NCBI GenBank assembly: GCA_963575745.1
Contig: CAUYUJ010016296.1
Span: forward strand, 124,001 to 188,000
Length of the DNA stretch: 64,000 nucleotides
Direction: 5' to 3'
Source of the DNA: Prorocentrum cordatum
Taxonomy: Eukaryota > Sar > Dinophyceae > Prorocentrales > Prorocentraceae
The notes under the pieces: model-generated
What the model was told of the DNA's origin: nothing
Databases searched by the model: none
Seen by the model: only the letters and a program-made list of their open reading frames with translations
Translations under genes and position numbers: made by a program
In this document: piece after piece, positions 50,440 to 61,334 of the stretch
Layout: each line of letters begins with the position of its first letter
Numbering within the stretch: position 1 is the stretch's first letter

Positions 50440-52310
50440 CCAGACGGGATCGGCTGTGTTGTGTCATCTTTCGAGGTGCTGTCGGTTTTTCATTAATCCG
50501 AGCTGTAGATGAGCTACAGAGCTGTTCGGCACAGCGATCAAACAAACCATCAGGAACACGAGTCTTAAGTTTCTAGATGCCTGGGATCAGTCTCCTACCA
50601 GAGCCCGGACCAAACAATTATTCGTAGTCTGCTAATCTTAAAGAGATGATGCTAGTTTTGTATGCTTCATTCGAGCTGTAGGCCGGCTACGGAGCTGGGA
50701 AGGACTTCTCGAAACAGAAAGTCATCAGGCACATGTGGCTACGACATCTGCATTCGGCCTGCAACCAAAACTGCGACTCAACGACTATTCGTATTGTAAA
50801 TATGTTTTGAGATATGATGTGCGTTTCCTCAAGTCATTTCGAGCTCTATTCAGGCCAGCCGCGGGGCTGAAATGCACGCCGATCGACAGGGGATGCTGAG
50901 AAGCATGCGTCTAAAGTATCTAGACGCCTGATATCAGTCTGCTACCAGAGCTGCGATCAAATAATTGTTCACACTCTTCCATTTTCATGAGAGGCGGTGT
51001 TGGGTTGACCGTGGAGCTTCCCTAAGGGCGAAGCGGCAAAGCTTAAGAATAATTTGGGCGCGCTGGCGGGCTAGTTGGTTCGAAAAATCTCGACAGAAGT
51101 TTTTGTTTGGCCTATTTAAGATCAGTTTTTCGAAATTCAACAATTCGGTGGGTTTCTTATATTTCCCTCCATGTTCGATTTTGTTCCCGCTCGCCATCTT
51201 GATCTCAGGTCGATCGGCTGGATAGTACTGTCAAGAAGCACTCAGGCGGGATCGGCTGTTAAGTGTCATTTCGGCAGATGTTGACTGCTTTTCGTAACTT
51301 AACTCGAGCTGTGGAAGAGTTGCAGCGCTGTTCGGCACAGCGCTCGAAACCAAATCGTCAGCGGCGCTAGTCTCGAGTACCTAAATGCTCGAGGTCGGTC
51401 TGCTACCAGAGTTCTGACCAAACAACTATTTGTACTCTGCTATGTTTTAAGAGGTGGTGTCTACTGCATTCGAGCTGCAGGCTGGCTACGGAGCTGGGGA
51501 GCAGTTTTCCGCACGGAGAATCGCCAGGCACATCCGCCCATGGTATCGAGGCGTCGGAATTCGGCTTGCAATCGGAGCTGTGACTCAAAACCTGTTCGCG
51601 AAGATCTTACGAGAGATGCTGTGCGCTTCCTCAATTCGATTCGAGCTCTAGGCCAGCATGCGGAGCTGAGATGCACGCCGGTCGACAGGAAATGCTCAAA
51701 CGCACCAGTCTAAATATACAGACGCCTGAAATCGGTCTTCTCTCAGAGCTGCGACCAAATAACTATTTGCAGTCTTTCATTTTTATGAGAAGCGGTGTTG
51801 GTGTTCGGTGCTTCGAGTTTTAGGCAAGCTAGGGAGCTGGAAAGCACGCTGCTCAACAGAAAATCATCAGACAAAGTCGCCTAGAGTACCGAGACGTCTG
51901 AGACTGGTCTGCTACCAGAGCTAGAACTGAAAAGCTACTCGGGCTCTGCAATTTTTTGTGAGAACTGATGTTTGTATTCTGTGCTCAAATCGAGCTGTAG
52001 GCTAGATGCGGAGCTCAGATATCGACCAATCGACAGGAAATGCTGGGAAGCGCTATGTCAAAGCATTTAGACGGCTGAGATCGGTCAGCTACCAGAACTG
52101 CGACTATACAACTAGTTGCGCTCCTCAAATTTTAGATAGGCGGTGTTGGTTTTCCCTACTTAATTCGAGCTGTCGGCAAGCTACGGGGCCGGGAAGCAGA
52201 CCTGTTCGAATGGGAATTGTTATGAGCGCTAGTGTGCAGTATCGAGACGAACTCGAGCTGTGGACAAGCAAGGAGCTGTCAAGCACATTTCTACGAAACC
52301 GCACTCTCGC
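50440..52310 (+). repeat. 174-bp satellite, array 12 (strongly diverged)
   Basis: Units start near 50500, 50670, 50848, 51303, 51468, 51642, 51817, 51988 and 52165. Typical phrases are GAGCTGTAGGCNGGCTACGG and CTGCTACCAGAGCTGCGA. A leader module and spacer (51015-51290) lie between the third and fourth. These units differ more from the others than any other array. Confidence 0.7.
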
Positions 52311-52739
52311 GCGCGCGGAATGACTCGTAGAGCTTCCCTAAGAGCGAAGCGGCGAAGCTTAAGAGTAATTCGGGCGCGCTGGCGGGCTAGTTGGCGCGAA
52401 AAATCTTTGTAGTTTTAAATCAGTTTCTCGAAATTCAGCATTTCGTTAGAACTCCAGTATTTTTTTTGCCCCCATCTTCGACCTTATTCCCGCTCGCCAT
52501 CTGGACTTGAGATCGATCGGGTGGATATACCAATATTTTTGTCACGTGTAGTGGGTTATGCCTCGTCTGCCTGTCAAATTCTCAGGTCCGTAGCTGCAAT
52601 ATTACAATAAAAAGACGTAGAAGAACCGACTTCGTGTAAAACTCCAAATATACATTCTGCGAGTTTTGAAGCTGATATTCGAGGAAGCTTTCTCCTCGTA
52701 GTCTGAGCACTAATTCGCGTTCGGGAGCTCTATAGGATC

Positions 52740-52772
52740 CCGGCGGTAACATGGTTGACGGTTTACCGCCGG
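52740..52772. repeat. CCGGCGGTAA hairpin (last copy)
   Basis: Perfect 10-bp stem, loop CATGGTTGACGGT, followed by CTCCCAGTT. It ends the composite-repeat territory. Confidence 0.85.
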
Positions 52773-53049
52773 CTCCCAGTTGTGAGAGATTTGACCGCTC
52801 GTTTTTTTATAACCAGTATTCTTCGCACCTGTAGTGGGTTATTCAGGTCCGCAGCTGCAGTATTACTATCGAAACACTCGGCGGAACCGACGTCGGGTGA
52901 AAATCCAAAAACATGTATTTCGAGTGTTTAAGCTGATGCTGAAGAAAGCTTTCTTATCGTGTTGCCCTCCCCGGATTCCTATGCTTCCCCTATTTCTCAT
53001 GTCTATGTCTATGCCTATGTCAATGCCTCCCCCTAGCTGCTGTGCCTGC

Positions 53050-53152
53050 GCCCATGCCAATGCCTGCCTGCCTGCCTGCTTGCTTGCTTGCGCGCTTGCA
53101 CGCTTGCTTGCTTGCATGCTTGCTTGCTTGCTTGCTTGCACGCTTAGTCGCC
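53050..53152. repeat. GCCT/GCTT tetranucleotide tract
   Basis: TGCCTGCC followed by GCTT repeats with CGCGCTTGCAC interruptions, preceded by a TCTATGCC-type short repeat at 52995-53035. Confidence 0.9.
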
Positions 53153-53374
53153 TGCTGAGCTGTGGATTCCAAGGATGCTTGATTCCGTTGATTCCTGTCT
53201 TTAATCTATTCGGAGTCCACGCTGGCTGATATTTCCAAACCATCCTGTGGTGTTGGGTTCTCGTTTTGAAGTGACAGCGTCCCGCGTCCCCCTCCTTTCT
53301 CCTTCCCCATCCCACTCCTCCCTTCTCTCGCCCTGGCCTCTGTTCTTTCGCGTGCCGATTTCGGCGCGCCCCTC

Positions 53375-53700
53375 GCGCGGTTCGTGGCCCCATTGTGAGC
53401 TCCACCGAAAGCGCCAGTGACAGCGTCCCCATGCGCCGACACTGCCCACCGCATGCCCATTTCGGCACAACCCTCACACGGTCCGTGGCCCCACGGGGAG
53501 CTCCACCGAAGGCCCCAGTGACAGCGTCCAGATGCGCCCACACCGCCCGCCGCATGCCCATTTCGGCACAAACCTCACGTCCGTGGCCGCATAGGGGAGT
53601 TCCACCGAAGGCCCCAGCGTCCGCATGCGCCCGCCCCGCCCACCGCATGCTCATTCTGGCACAACCCTCACGCGGTCCGTGGCCCCATTAGGAGCTAAGT
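53375..53700. repeat. ~100-bp minisatellite
   Basis: Three and a fraction units begin with GTCCGTGGCCCCA-like starts at about 53378, 53479, 53578 and 53675. Shared blocks are GAGCTCCACCGAAGGCCCCA and CGCATGCCCATTTCGGCACA. Confidence 0.85.
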
Positions 53701-54297
53701 ACAGAAATTAATGCGTAATCACATACATAAACACATAGATAAAGCAGAATACCTAAAGTGCAGATTCGTTAACGTGCGCATTGGTTACGGCTCTTTTTAT
53801 CCCCATCTTCTGTCCAGACACAATCAGCTCCTTTCTTTCCTCCACGCTTCCTCGGGCTCCTTCATGTGAGAACCTGTTCATGCCGCGACGTCCTGGTGCA
53901 TCGGTGCAGCAGCTCTGGCGCCGGTTCACGAGCACGCCACGTGCGCGACAGTCATCGCGCTGGTAGTTGGCACTAGGTTGTTCCAGCGGCCAGCTTGCAG
54001 TCCCTATCAGCGGCCAGAGTGAGAAGTGTAGCTTGTTCCTGCAACGAGAGGCGCAGACAACTCGTTGACACCAGACTTGGTGTGCCATATTTTACGTTGA
54101 AGCCTGCCTGAGGAGCATCGCCAAAAGGAACCAGTGTGTGCCCATTCGAGCCGAGCATAGTTATCCAGGGGCACTTGCTACTCATAGCGATGCGCTAAAT
54201 CTACCTGGAGTTAGGAATGTCGTGTATGTCTCGCATACGGAGCGCGCGATGAGCCTGGTGCAAATGAAGGCAGCGATCAAAAGCAAGAGTCGGATCT
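53701..54297. other. Unassigned spacer
   Basis: About 600 bases of non-repetitive sequence with only short frames. No domain, RNA gene or repeat was recognised. Confidence 0.4.
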
Positions 54298-54969
54298 ATG
54301 CCAGGAGACGCCTGCAATATTGCCAAGCAGCCTGGGCCTAAGATTCGTTTTCCCGCCAGGCAGAACCTCGAGAGCTGCTCAAATGTAAAGAAACAGGGCA
54401 AGCGCTTGAGTTTGACAGCTTGGGTCCGTATTGCATCCATCGTCGCGGACGCTTGGGCAACAAACCTCAAAGATTGCGCCCTTCAGTCGAGGCGTCTCAG
54501 AGAAAATCAGGACGGAGCGTATCATGGATTTTACATGTTCTTCCACGACGAGCACCGACAGGGACTTCGGCATTTGCGCCGCGCGATCTCCGATGCGCGC
54601 GTAGGTCGGCACTGCGCACGTACCTATTCCTTGCATGCATGTTCAAATGTTTATTGCACTATCACCATGCAGCACTGGCGGGCGCGCGCGGTAGGATCGT
54701 TGACCGCTGGTGGGCAGGGGGGGCAGCAGGATAATGTTCTCGAGCCGTTGTTTGCTTCGCAAATTCTTGAAGTGCAGATCGAGCGTTGGTGGGGGGAACC
54801 ATTCAGAAGAATGCCGACAGAGTATTGGGCATTGAGCGAGCGGCCTTGCATCAGTCATTTTGAGGACGACCCAGAGACGCGAGTGGGCCAGCCAGAGATG
54901 GCAATATTTCTGAAGGTGGAGCCGACGCAAATGGACGGACATACGTCGATGTCTCGACGTCGCGCTTGA
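54298..54969 (+). CDS. Unrecognised open frame, 223 codons
   Basis: This is the only long frame in a non-repetitive, moderate-GC stretch. It encodes a basic N-terminal part (IAKQPGPKIRFPARQNLESC), a middle with RENQDGAYHGFYMFFHDEHR, and an acidic C-terminal part (EVQIERWWGEPFRRMPTEYW, HFEDDPETRVGQPEMAIFLK). No signal peptide, membrane segment or known motif is seen. An opposite-strand frame covers part of it. It may be an exon of a host gene or an old mobile-element remnant. Confidence 0.25.
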   Translation: MPGDACNIAKQPGPKIRFPARQNLESCSNVKKQGKRLSLTAWVRIASIVADAWATNLKDCALQSRRLRENQDGAYHGFYMFFHDEHRQGLRHLRRAISDARVGRHCARTYSLHACSNVYCTITMQHWRARAVGSLTAGGQGGQQDNVLEPLFASQILEVQIERWWGEPFRRMPTEYWALSERPCISHFEDDPETRVGQPEMAIFLKVEPTQMDGHTSMSRRRA

Positions 54970-55500
54970 TGACTACGACACTGAGGTCTTACCGGAAGCA
55001 ATGGTCGCAGGAATTTGGAGCCATGCGCAACCGATAGAAAACATCGCGCGAGTCCAACAGCCTAGGTTGCGACCGCCCAATCACATACCACCATGACTAC
55101 AAGCCAACCTGTGCATTGGAGAAGGGACGGCGGCGTCGCCCTTCATATTCTGGCATGAGTACCGGTGAGTGAGAGCTGTACCAGCGTCCGCAAAACGCCA
55201 TTTAGAAGGCACGAGTCTGCCCTGACATCGGTTCCAAATGCAGTGCGGCAGTCGTGTAACGAGTCAGTGGGGAGCGCGGTAAGACGTGCGCGTCATCAGC
55301 AATGTGTTGTACAGGTCGTTTGGGTCGAGGAAAAGTGTTCGGTAATGCCTCTGTAAGAAACGGAGGTGCGAACAAATAAATCTCGAATTGCTGCGGTGCT
55401 TTTCAGTCGTAGGGGCTCCGGCCAGAGGGCCCGTCCATTTTTTGCATTTGCGCCGAGGTAAAAGGAGCGCCATATTGGCGCCATCGGCATAATTTCTCCT
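54970..55500. other. Unassigned spacer
   Basis: No gene or repeat recognised. Confidence 0.4.
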
Positions 55501-55870
55501 CTTCTCCGTTTTCGCTCCTTTTTGATTTCTGCACTTATCATCCTCCTCCTTCTTCGCCCTCTTCTCCCCGCGCCATTCCCATTCTGCTCCTTCCGCATTT
55601 CTCAGTTCTCCTCAGCCTCTTCGACCTCTTCCCTATCTGCTGTTGAACTCCTCCTTCTTTTCTCCGTCTTCCCTCCTGCTATTATTTTTTCCTCCCCTCC
55701 CGCCTCATCCTCCCTTCGCTTCCCCCTGTTTCTCCTTCTTCCTCGTGCTTCCTTGTCCCCCGTTCTATCATTGCTCCCACCTCCGTTCCCTTTCTCCTTC
55801 TTCCTCTTGCTGCGTATTCCTCCTTCCTCTTCGGCCCTTTTTCCTCCTGACGTTTTCAGTCTGTTCGTCC
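55500..55870. repeat. CT-rich low-complexity tract
   Basis: About 370 bases of TCC/TTC/CTT-rich sequence on the plus strand, like the CT tracts at the ends of 174-bp arrays but without the following hairpin. Frames across it are composition-driven. Confidence 0.8.
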
Positions 55871-56449
55871 GTCGCTTTATCGTCCTCGGAAATTCTCGGA
55901 ATCCTCTCTTCGTTCTTCGCGCCCAAGGCGGGGTCGTTTTTTGTCTTCAAGGATAATGCCGGTGGGCGTTGGCGAGTGCTTCTCCGAGGCGAGCTTTCGA
56001 TTGAGAGGGGCAGATTTGCGTCGCAGGTGTCCTAACACTAACAAGGGAGGACGAGCATATATGAAGTCAAGTGTAGCTAGGACTGCGCCGAGACACCGCT
56101 TAACCCGTTTCTCTGTAGTTGCGGAACCTCCAGGAAATATGTAAGGTGGATCTCAAATAAGTAATCAACTCACATTGCATACTTTGGGTCTGATGTTTCA
56201 AAAAGATCGTTAACAATTGTGCTCGTTTGCTTTTGTTACAGTCGCAGGCATTGTCTCACGCATTTCCCAATCATGTATTTCTGTAACATTTCCCTGGGGC
56301 TGCCTACGTCATTCGGTGAAATATGCGTTGGTAGCTGAGCATGGGTATTTCTTGCTTTCGCCGTGGATTTGTTCCCAGGGCCGTGCTTGCACTGTGGATT
56401 CTTATCTGGCCTGTCAAGTAATCGGAATGGCCCGCTGTGATTTAGTATG

Positions 56450-56805
56450 GTGCCCTCTCGTTGGGCCGTCGTCGTGGGCGCCTCATGGGCGCCCCGTGCG
56501 CTGGGTGGGCCCGCCGGGGTTTCGGCTGGTGCCCCGTTGCCCGTTGTGGGTCGTGGGCGCCCGTGCGCGGGTTGGGTCCGCCGAGGTTTCGCTTGGCGCT
56601 CCGGCTGGTGGCTGGTCGGTCGTGGTTGCTTCGTGGACGCCCTGTGTGCTGGGCGGGTCCGCTGGGGTCTCGGCTGTTGCCCAGTCGGTGTACGGTCGTG
56701 GTCGCCTCGTTGGCGACCCCGTGGGCTAGGTGGGTCCTTAGAAGTTTTGCCCGGTGCGCGGTCGGTGGCCACTTCTGGGCATCTCGTGGGCGCCCCGAGC
56801 GCTCG
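56450..56805. repeat. ~75-bp minisatellite
   Basis: Four imperfect units begin with GGTCGTGGGCGCC-like phrases at about 56468, 56544, 56619 and 56695, each containing GGGTCCGCYGRGGTTTCG. Frames of 145-250 codons on both strands arise from this repeat and are not considered genes. Confidence 0.8.
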
Positions 56806-56829
56806 GTGCACCACCAACAAAGCTTGCGT

Positions 56830-56975
56830 GTTGTCCAAGTACTTGACACCGCATACATTGCACCACGCATCTTGCAATACACAGCATGCGCCGCTTAGCT
56901 TACGACGCATACCTTGCACCACATACCTGACACCGCACATCCAACACCGCATAGATGTGCACCACAAGCCTACAC
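56830..56975. repeat. CACCGCATA-type short repeat
   Basis: Imperfect units of CACCGCATACATTGCACCAC and CACCACATACCTGACACC, about 20-26 bases, repeated five to six times. Confidence 0.6.
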
Positions 56976-57254
56976 ACCGAGAGTGCAATAATCATTCTTC
57001 AGGGCCCATGCTGGCACATGTGCATGATAGACTGAGTTATGCAATGCCATCGCTGCTGCAGGCAGCGGTGCCTTCTTGCGCAGCAAATCACAGGGAGTAG
57101 GACGACGTGGAGGACGTCACTGTCCGTGCTCCTCATCATTTTTTGTTCTGCCGCCCCCGCTTTTTGACCCCGTGGCCGCATAGCCACAACTTCAGCCGAG
57201 AGCTCACTCACCGCACCCTCATAACTATCAGACTTCGCACACTACTATTCATCC

Positions 57255-57689
57255 ATGTCTTCGTTATCTTCCGCCCTCCCTGACAGACGGCGTCGCGCAA
57301 TGCACAGGGGGGCTGCGCTCGTGCTGTTCTTCGCGTACGCGACGATCACGCATGCCTCGGAGATCAGCACCTCCGATCGCGCGCTCGAATCACAGGCGCG
57401 TAAAAGTGTCGACTGTGTAGACACGTTCTTGGTGCAGACCTCAGGGGCCGTGTCGCACGAGGAGCACAAATACACTCGGGACGGTCATTCCCAGCACACT
57501 TCGCTCCACACTGGAACATTGTCGCGACTGTTTGCATCAGTGCGGGAGTTTTTCGTGCATGAAGCAGCAACACCAGCACCGACTGTATGTGTGGATACTG
57601 AAGCTACGAATCGTATGGGTAACGGATGTGATGCTTATGCGTACAATCACTCAGAGCCATGGGACGGTATCTGTTTCGACCCTTACTAT
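57255..57689 (+). CDS. Exon 1 of a secreted cysteine-motif repeat protein
   Basis: The frame starts at Met 57255; a second Met at 57300 gives MHRGAALVLFFAYATITHAS, a clean signal peptide with cleavage after HAS, and may be the true start. It is followed by a ~100-residue lead region and a TPAPT linker. Then comes CVDTEATNRMGNGCDAYAYN and PWDGICFDPYY, at which point (57689) the similarity to the downstream repeat stops. The matching repeat copy reads ICFDPYYDDDDFTSATSCCV without a gap. The coding length (435 bases) ends in phase 0. The cysteine motif is a small secreted domain common in stramenopile and dinoflagellate surface or secreted proteins. The retained frame would run to a stop at 57762-57764. 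Confidence 0.75.
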
Positions 57690-57879
57690 CGAAGGCGCCT
57701 ACGGCGAATCACCGCCGCCCCCTGCCTTTTTGGAAGCGCCTGCGTGGCCGAAAGTTGGGTTTGAGCTTGGCCAAGCTATCGGGCCACGCGTTCCCCGAGA
57801 GGGTTTCGAAAGCCTTCGGGGAACACGGAGTCGGGCGAGCTATCGGACCAGGTGGTTTCCGAGCTTTCGGGCCTCCTTG

Positions 57880-59200
57880 AGGACGTTTTGGAGGGGTCTT
57901 GGGCCGTCTTGGAGGCCTCTGGCGGGCCTTTTGGGCAGTCTAAGGCCATCTTCAGGCCATCTGGGGCCGTCTTGGGTGCACCTTGGGGCCATCTTCGCCG
58001 TCTTGGAGGCCTTCTTGGCCGCCTTGGAATCATCTTGGAGGCCATCTTGGCCGTCTTGGAGGCCATCTTGGGTGTTGTGCGGGCCTCTTGGGCCGTCTTG
58101 GGGTCTTGTTGGGGCCCTCTTGGGGGCCTCGGGGCCTATCATGGGGCCATCTTGGAGGCCTCTTGGGCGCTCTTGGGGCGATGTTGGGGGCCTGTTGGGC
58201 CGTCTTGGGCCCTCGGAGAGCTGAAAAGAAGAATATGCAATAATCCTTCAAACACCGTACGGGAATCGATGACTTTGGCCTCTTCGGGCCTTCCTGGTGG
58301 AGCTCTTGGAGACATCTTGGGCTGTCTTGGAGGTATCTTGGGCGCCTCTTGGGCAACCTTCGGCTCTCTTGGGGATATTTCTGCCGTCTTGGAGGCCATC
58401 TCGGCCGTCTTGGAACGCATCTTGGCCGTCTTGGGCGTCTTGGAGAGCGTCTTGGGACCCTCTTGGGGCTGGCTTGGGGGCCTCTTGGACCGTTCTGGAG
58501 CCACCTTGGAGGCCTCTGGGACGATTTTGGAGACACCTTGGGCCGCCTTGGGCGGTCGGAACACCAAATCGAATGAAAAACCAACATCCTTCAAAAACGT
58601 AAGGGAAATCGATGATTTTGGCTCCCTCGGGCCTTCCTGGAGAACCTCTTGGATTCCCCTGGGGCCATCTTGGAAGCCTCTCGGGCCCATATTGGGCCAT
58701 CTTGGCCGTCTTAGCGGGCATCTTGGCCATGTTGGAGGTCATCTTGCCCGTCTTGGAGACCATCTTTTGGGCCGTCTTGGGGCCCTCTTGGGACCGTCTT
58801 GGAGGCCTCTTGGGCCGTCATAGGCCCGTCTTGGATGCCTCTTGGGCGCTCTGGGGGCGATCTTTCGGCCCTCTTGAGCCGTCGTGGGCCGTCGGACGGC
58901 TGGAAAATAGCAAAAGGCAAAAGCCAGAGTCCTTTAAAACCTCAGGAAAACTATCAATTTTAACCTCTTCGGGCCCTCGTGGAGGACCTGGATGCCTCTG
59001 GGGCCGTCTTGGAGACCTCTTGGAGGCATCTGGGGCCGTCTTGGGCCGTCTTAAAGGTTTCTTGTGCGAACTTGGAGGTTTCTTGGACCCTCTTGTGCCG
59101 TCCTGGAGGTCACCTTGCACCATCTTGCTCCATCTTGGAGACCATCACCATCTTGGGCCAACGTGACCATCTTAGAGGTCATCTTTAGCCGTCTTGAAGA
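57880..59200 (+). repeat. GGCCGTCTTGGAGGCCTCTT minisatellite, forward array 1
   Basis: Imperfect ~15-base units alternating GGCCRTCTTGG and AGGCCTCTTGG. Interrupted at about 58205-58275, 58560-58625 and 58905-58965 by similar unique pieces (CGGASRGCTGAAAAGAAGAA ... CAATAATCCTTCAAACACCG and related). The interruptions recur every ~345 bases, so there is a higher-order period. Confidence 0.85.
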
Positions 59201-59255
59201 TTTTTTTGTGGACGTTGGTGTTGTTTATGCTGCCTTGTGCGGCATTTCGGGTGGC

Positions 59256-59291
59256 ACGCCGGGCACCCCTGTGGCAAGCCAACAGGGGGCG
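59256..59291. repeat. 36-bp hairpin box, copy 1
   Basis: ACGCCGGGCACCCCTGTGGC followed by AAGCCAACAGGGGGCG. CCCCTGTGGC can pair with GCCAACAGGGG (one bulge). The same 36 bases occur at 60249-60284. Confidence 0.9.
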
Positions 59292-59298
59292 GCTGATT

Positions 59299-59440
59299 GA
59301 AGACGCCTACGGCGAGTCATTGCCGCCCCCTGCCCTTTCGGAAGCGCCTATGTGGCCGAACGTTGAGGCCAGAGCGCTGCCAAGCTACCGGACCATGTGT
59401 TCCTCGAATTGGTTTGGAAAGCCTTCTGGGAACACGCGGG
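59299..59440 (+). repeat. Second copy of the interruption start block
   Basis: GAAGACGCCTACGGCGAGTC ... GGAAGCGCCTATGTGGCCGA matches 57691-57830 closely. The first 140 bases of the interruption are therefore a repeat that also occurs internally. Confidence 0.8.
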
Positions 59441-60140
59441 TATCTTGAAGGTCATCTTGACCGTCTGGAGGCCATTTTGACCCTTTCGGGCCCTCTTGGA
59501 GGACGTCTTGGAGGGCTCTTGGGCCGTCTTGGAGGCCTCTTGCGGGCCTTTTGGGCAGTCTGAGGCCATCTTGAGGCCATCTGGGGCCGTCTTGGGTGCA
59601 TCTTGGGATCATCTTCGCTGTCTTGGAGGCCTTCTTGGCCGTCTTGGAGGCATCTTGGAGGCCATCTTGGCCGTCTTGGAGGCCATCCTCGGCGTCTTCG
59701 GGGCCATCTTGGGCCGTCTTGGGCTCTTCTTGGGGCCCTCTTGGGGGCCTCTTGGGCTGTCATGGGGCTATCTTGGAGGCCTCTTGGGCGCTCTTGGGAC
59801 GATAGTGGGGACCTCGTGGGCCGTCGGAGAGCTGATGAGAAGAACATGCCAACATCCTTCAAAAACCGTAGGACAATTCATGATGTTTGCCCTTTCGGGC
59901 CTTCCTGGAGGGCGTCTTGGAGGCCTCTTGGGGGCCTCTTGGCCAGTCTGAGGCCATCTTGGAACCATCTTGGGCCGTCTTGGAGGCTTCTTGGACGAAC
60001 TTGAAGGCATCTTGGACTCTCGGGCCGTCTTGGAAGCCATCTTGGACCATCTTTGGCGACTTGGAGGCCATCTTGGACCATCTTAGAGGCCATCTTGGGC
60101 CAACGTGAGCATCTTAGAGGCCATCTTTGGCCGTCTGGCG
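59440..60140 (+). repeat. GGCCGTCTTGGAGGCC minisatellite, forward array 2
   Basis: Same ~15-base units as array 1, with one interruption (59825-59885) containing CGGAGAGCTGATGAGAAGAA. The succession of the start block, then the array, repeats that of 57690-58900. Confidence 0.85.
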
Positions 60141-60248
60141 CGGGACGACCGACGACCTGGAGAGTTTACGGGTCCTTACTCCGTGCCGGCGGGACGGGCC
60201 GAAGGCCCAGTGGGCGTTTTACAATAACCAAAATCGAAAGGGTTTAGT

Positions 60249-60284
60249 ACGCCGGGCACCCCTGTGGCAAGCCAACAGGGGGCG
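60249..60284. repeat. 36-bp hairpin box, copy 2
   Basis: Identical by eye to 59256-59291. It is followed by TCGGATGACGGAAAGCGCGC instead of the start block. Confidence 0.9.
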
Positions 60285-60384
60285 TCGGATGACGGAAAGC
60301 GCGCGTAGCGTGCGATCCGTTAGTCGGGAGAAACGAAACTAAGGGGAGTTTGAGGGGGTGGCATCTGCATTGTGGGATCTAATG

Positions 60385-60775
60385 GCCCGCCCTTTTCCCC
60401 GTGAATGGAGCCCTTAACATGGAAAATCGGGTGTTTTTCTGGCCCGCCCGTTTCCCTGTTAACGGACCGTTAGTTTTTTGTTTTGTTTCGCTCGGGCACC
60501 TTTTTTCCCTGTTAACGGAGCCCTTAACAGGGAAAATGGGCTGCTTAACAGGGGAAATCCATTCCTTTTCCTTGTTCAGGAGCCCTTAACAGGGAAAATC
60601 GTGTGCTTGACAGGGAAAATCGGGTGACGGACGCTCGGGCACCCTTTTCCCTGTTAACGGAGCCCTTAACAGGGACTTAACAGGGAAAATCGGGTGACGG
60701 AAGCGTTTTTTCCCTGTTAACGGACCGTTAACAGGGAAAAGAGTTCCTTGTGAACGGACCGTTAACGGACCCTGA
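60385..60775. repeat. Cluster of TTTTCCCTGTTAA / TTAACAGGGAAAA palindromes
   Basis: At least five inverted pairs occur. Examples are TTTTCCCTGTTAACGGAGCC with CTTAACAGGGAAAAT near 60506 and 60650, and TTTTCCCTGTTAACGGACCG with TTAACAGGGAAAA near 60709. The 13-bp arms are perfect in several copies with loops of about 6-9 bases, and GGGTGACGG links successive palindromes. Confidence 0.9.
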
Positions 60776-60959
60776 ACACTGCGGCTCCCAAGAGCGAGCA
60801 GTGACGTTAACAAGCTGATCAGACCACGGCTCCCAACACAGATCGGTGACGTAACCAGTTCTTGACACCAGGGCCCGAAACGGGCGGCAACGTAAGCTCC
60901 GCGTAAGCTCCGCATAGGCTTCGCGTAAGCGCGTAAAGTCCTTGTCAATTTGAGGTACC

Positions 60960-61250
60960 TTCAAGACAGCCCATGAGAGGCCAAGCGTCTTCCAAGACGG
61001 TCCAAGATGCCTCCAAGACGACCCAAGAGGCCAGAGGCCCGTAAGATCGCCCCAAGATGGCCCAAGATACCCCCAAGACGGCCCCAAGACGTGTTCGAAC
61101 ATCTGCACGTATGCAGACGGCTTCAACGGCCTCCAAGACGGCGTAGAGAGGCCCAAAGGGTCCCGAGGACGGCCCAAGAGCGATCGAGATGGCCCATGAC
61201 GGCCTCAATACGGCTCAAGAGGTCTCCAAGACCCCCCCCGATGGGCGGTC
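60960..61250 (-). repeat. TCTTGGAGGCC minisatellite, inverted array 1
   Basis: Units of CCAAGACGGCCCAAGATGCC, the reverse complement of the arrays at 57.9-60.1 kb. Confidence 0.85.
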
Positions 61251-61334
61251 TAAGCGGGAGCAAAAAACGAAATTAGGGCTTTCGCCGCCGGGGGGGCGCC
61301 CTTGGCCCCGCCCTACCTGCATAATCTCTTCGCC

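Noticed and set aside
18014-52772. CRISPR array (regularly recurring palindromic repeat)
   Set aside because: The hairpins are spaced irregularly by 0.1-7 kb, the spacers are themselves repeats, and the context is eukaryotic with LINEs.
55522-55956. 144-codon Ser/Pro/Leu-rich frame
   Set aside because: It arises from a CT-rich tract, and both other frames are also open.
56236-56988. Frames of 145-250 codons on both strands
   Set aside because: They come from the ~75-bp minisatellite and show only repeat periodicity.
57852-58823. 323-codon frame and many similar frames in the 57.8-62.5 kb arrays
   Set aside because: They are translations of the TCTTGGAGGCC minisatellite (LGGLLGRLG- or PKRPPRGLQ-type peptides) on either strand and have no independent support.
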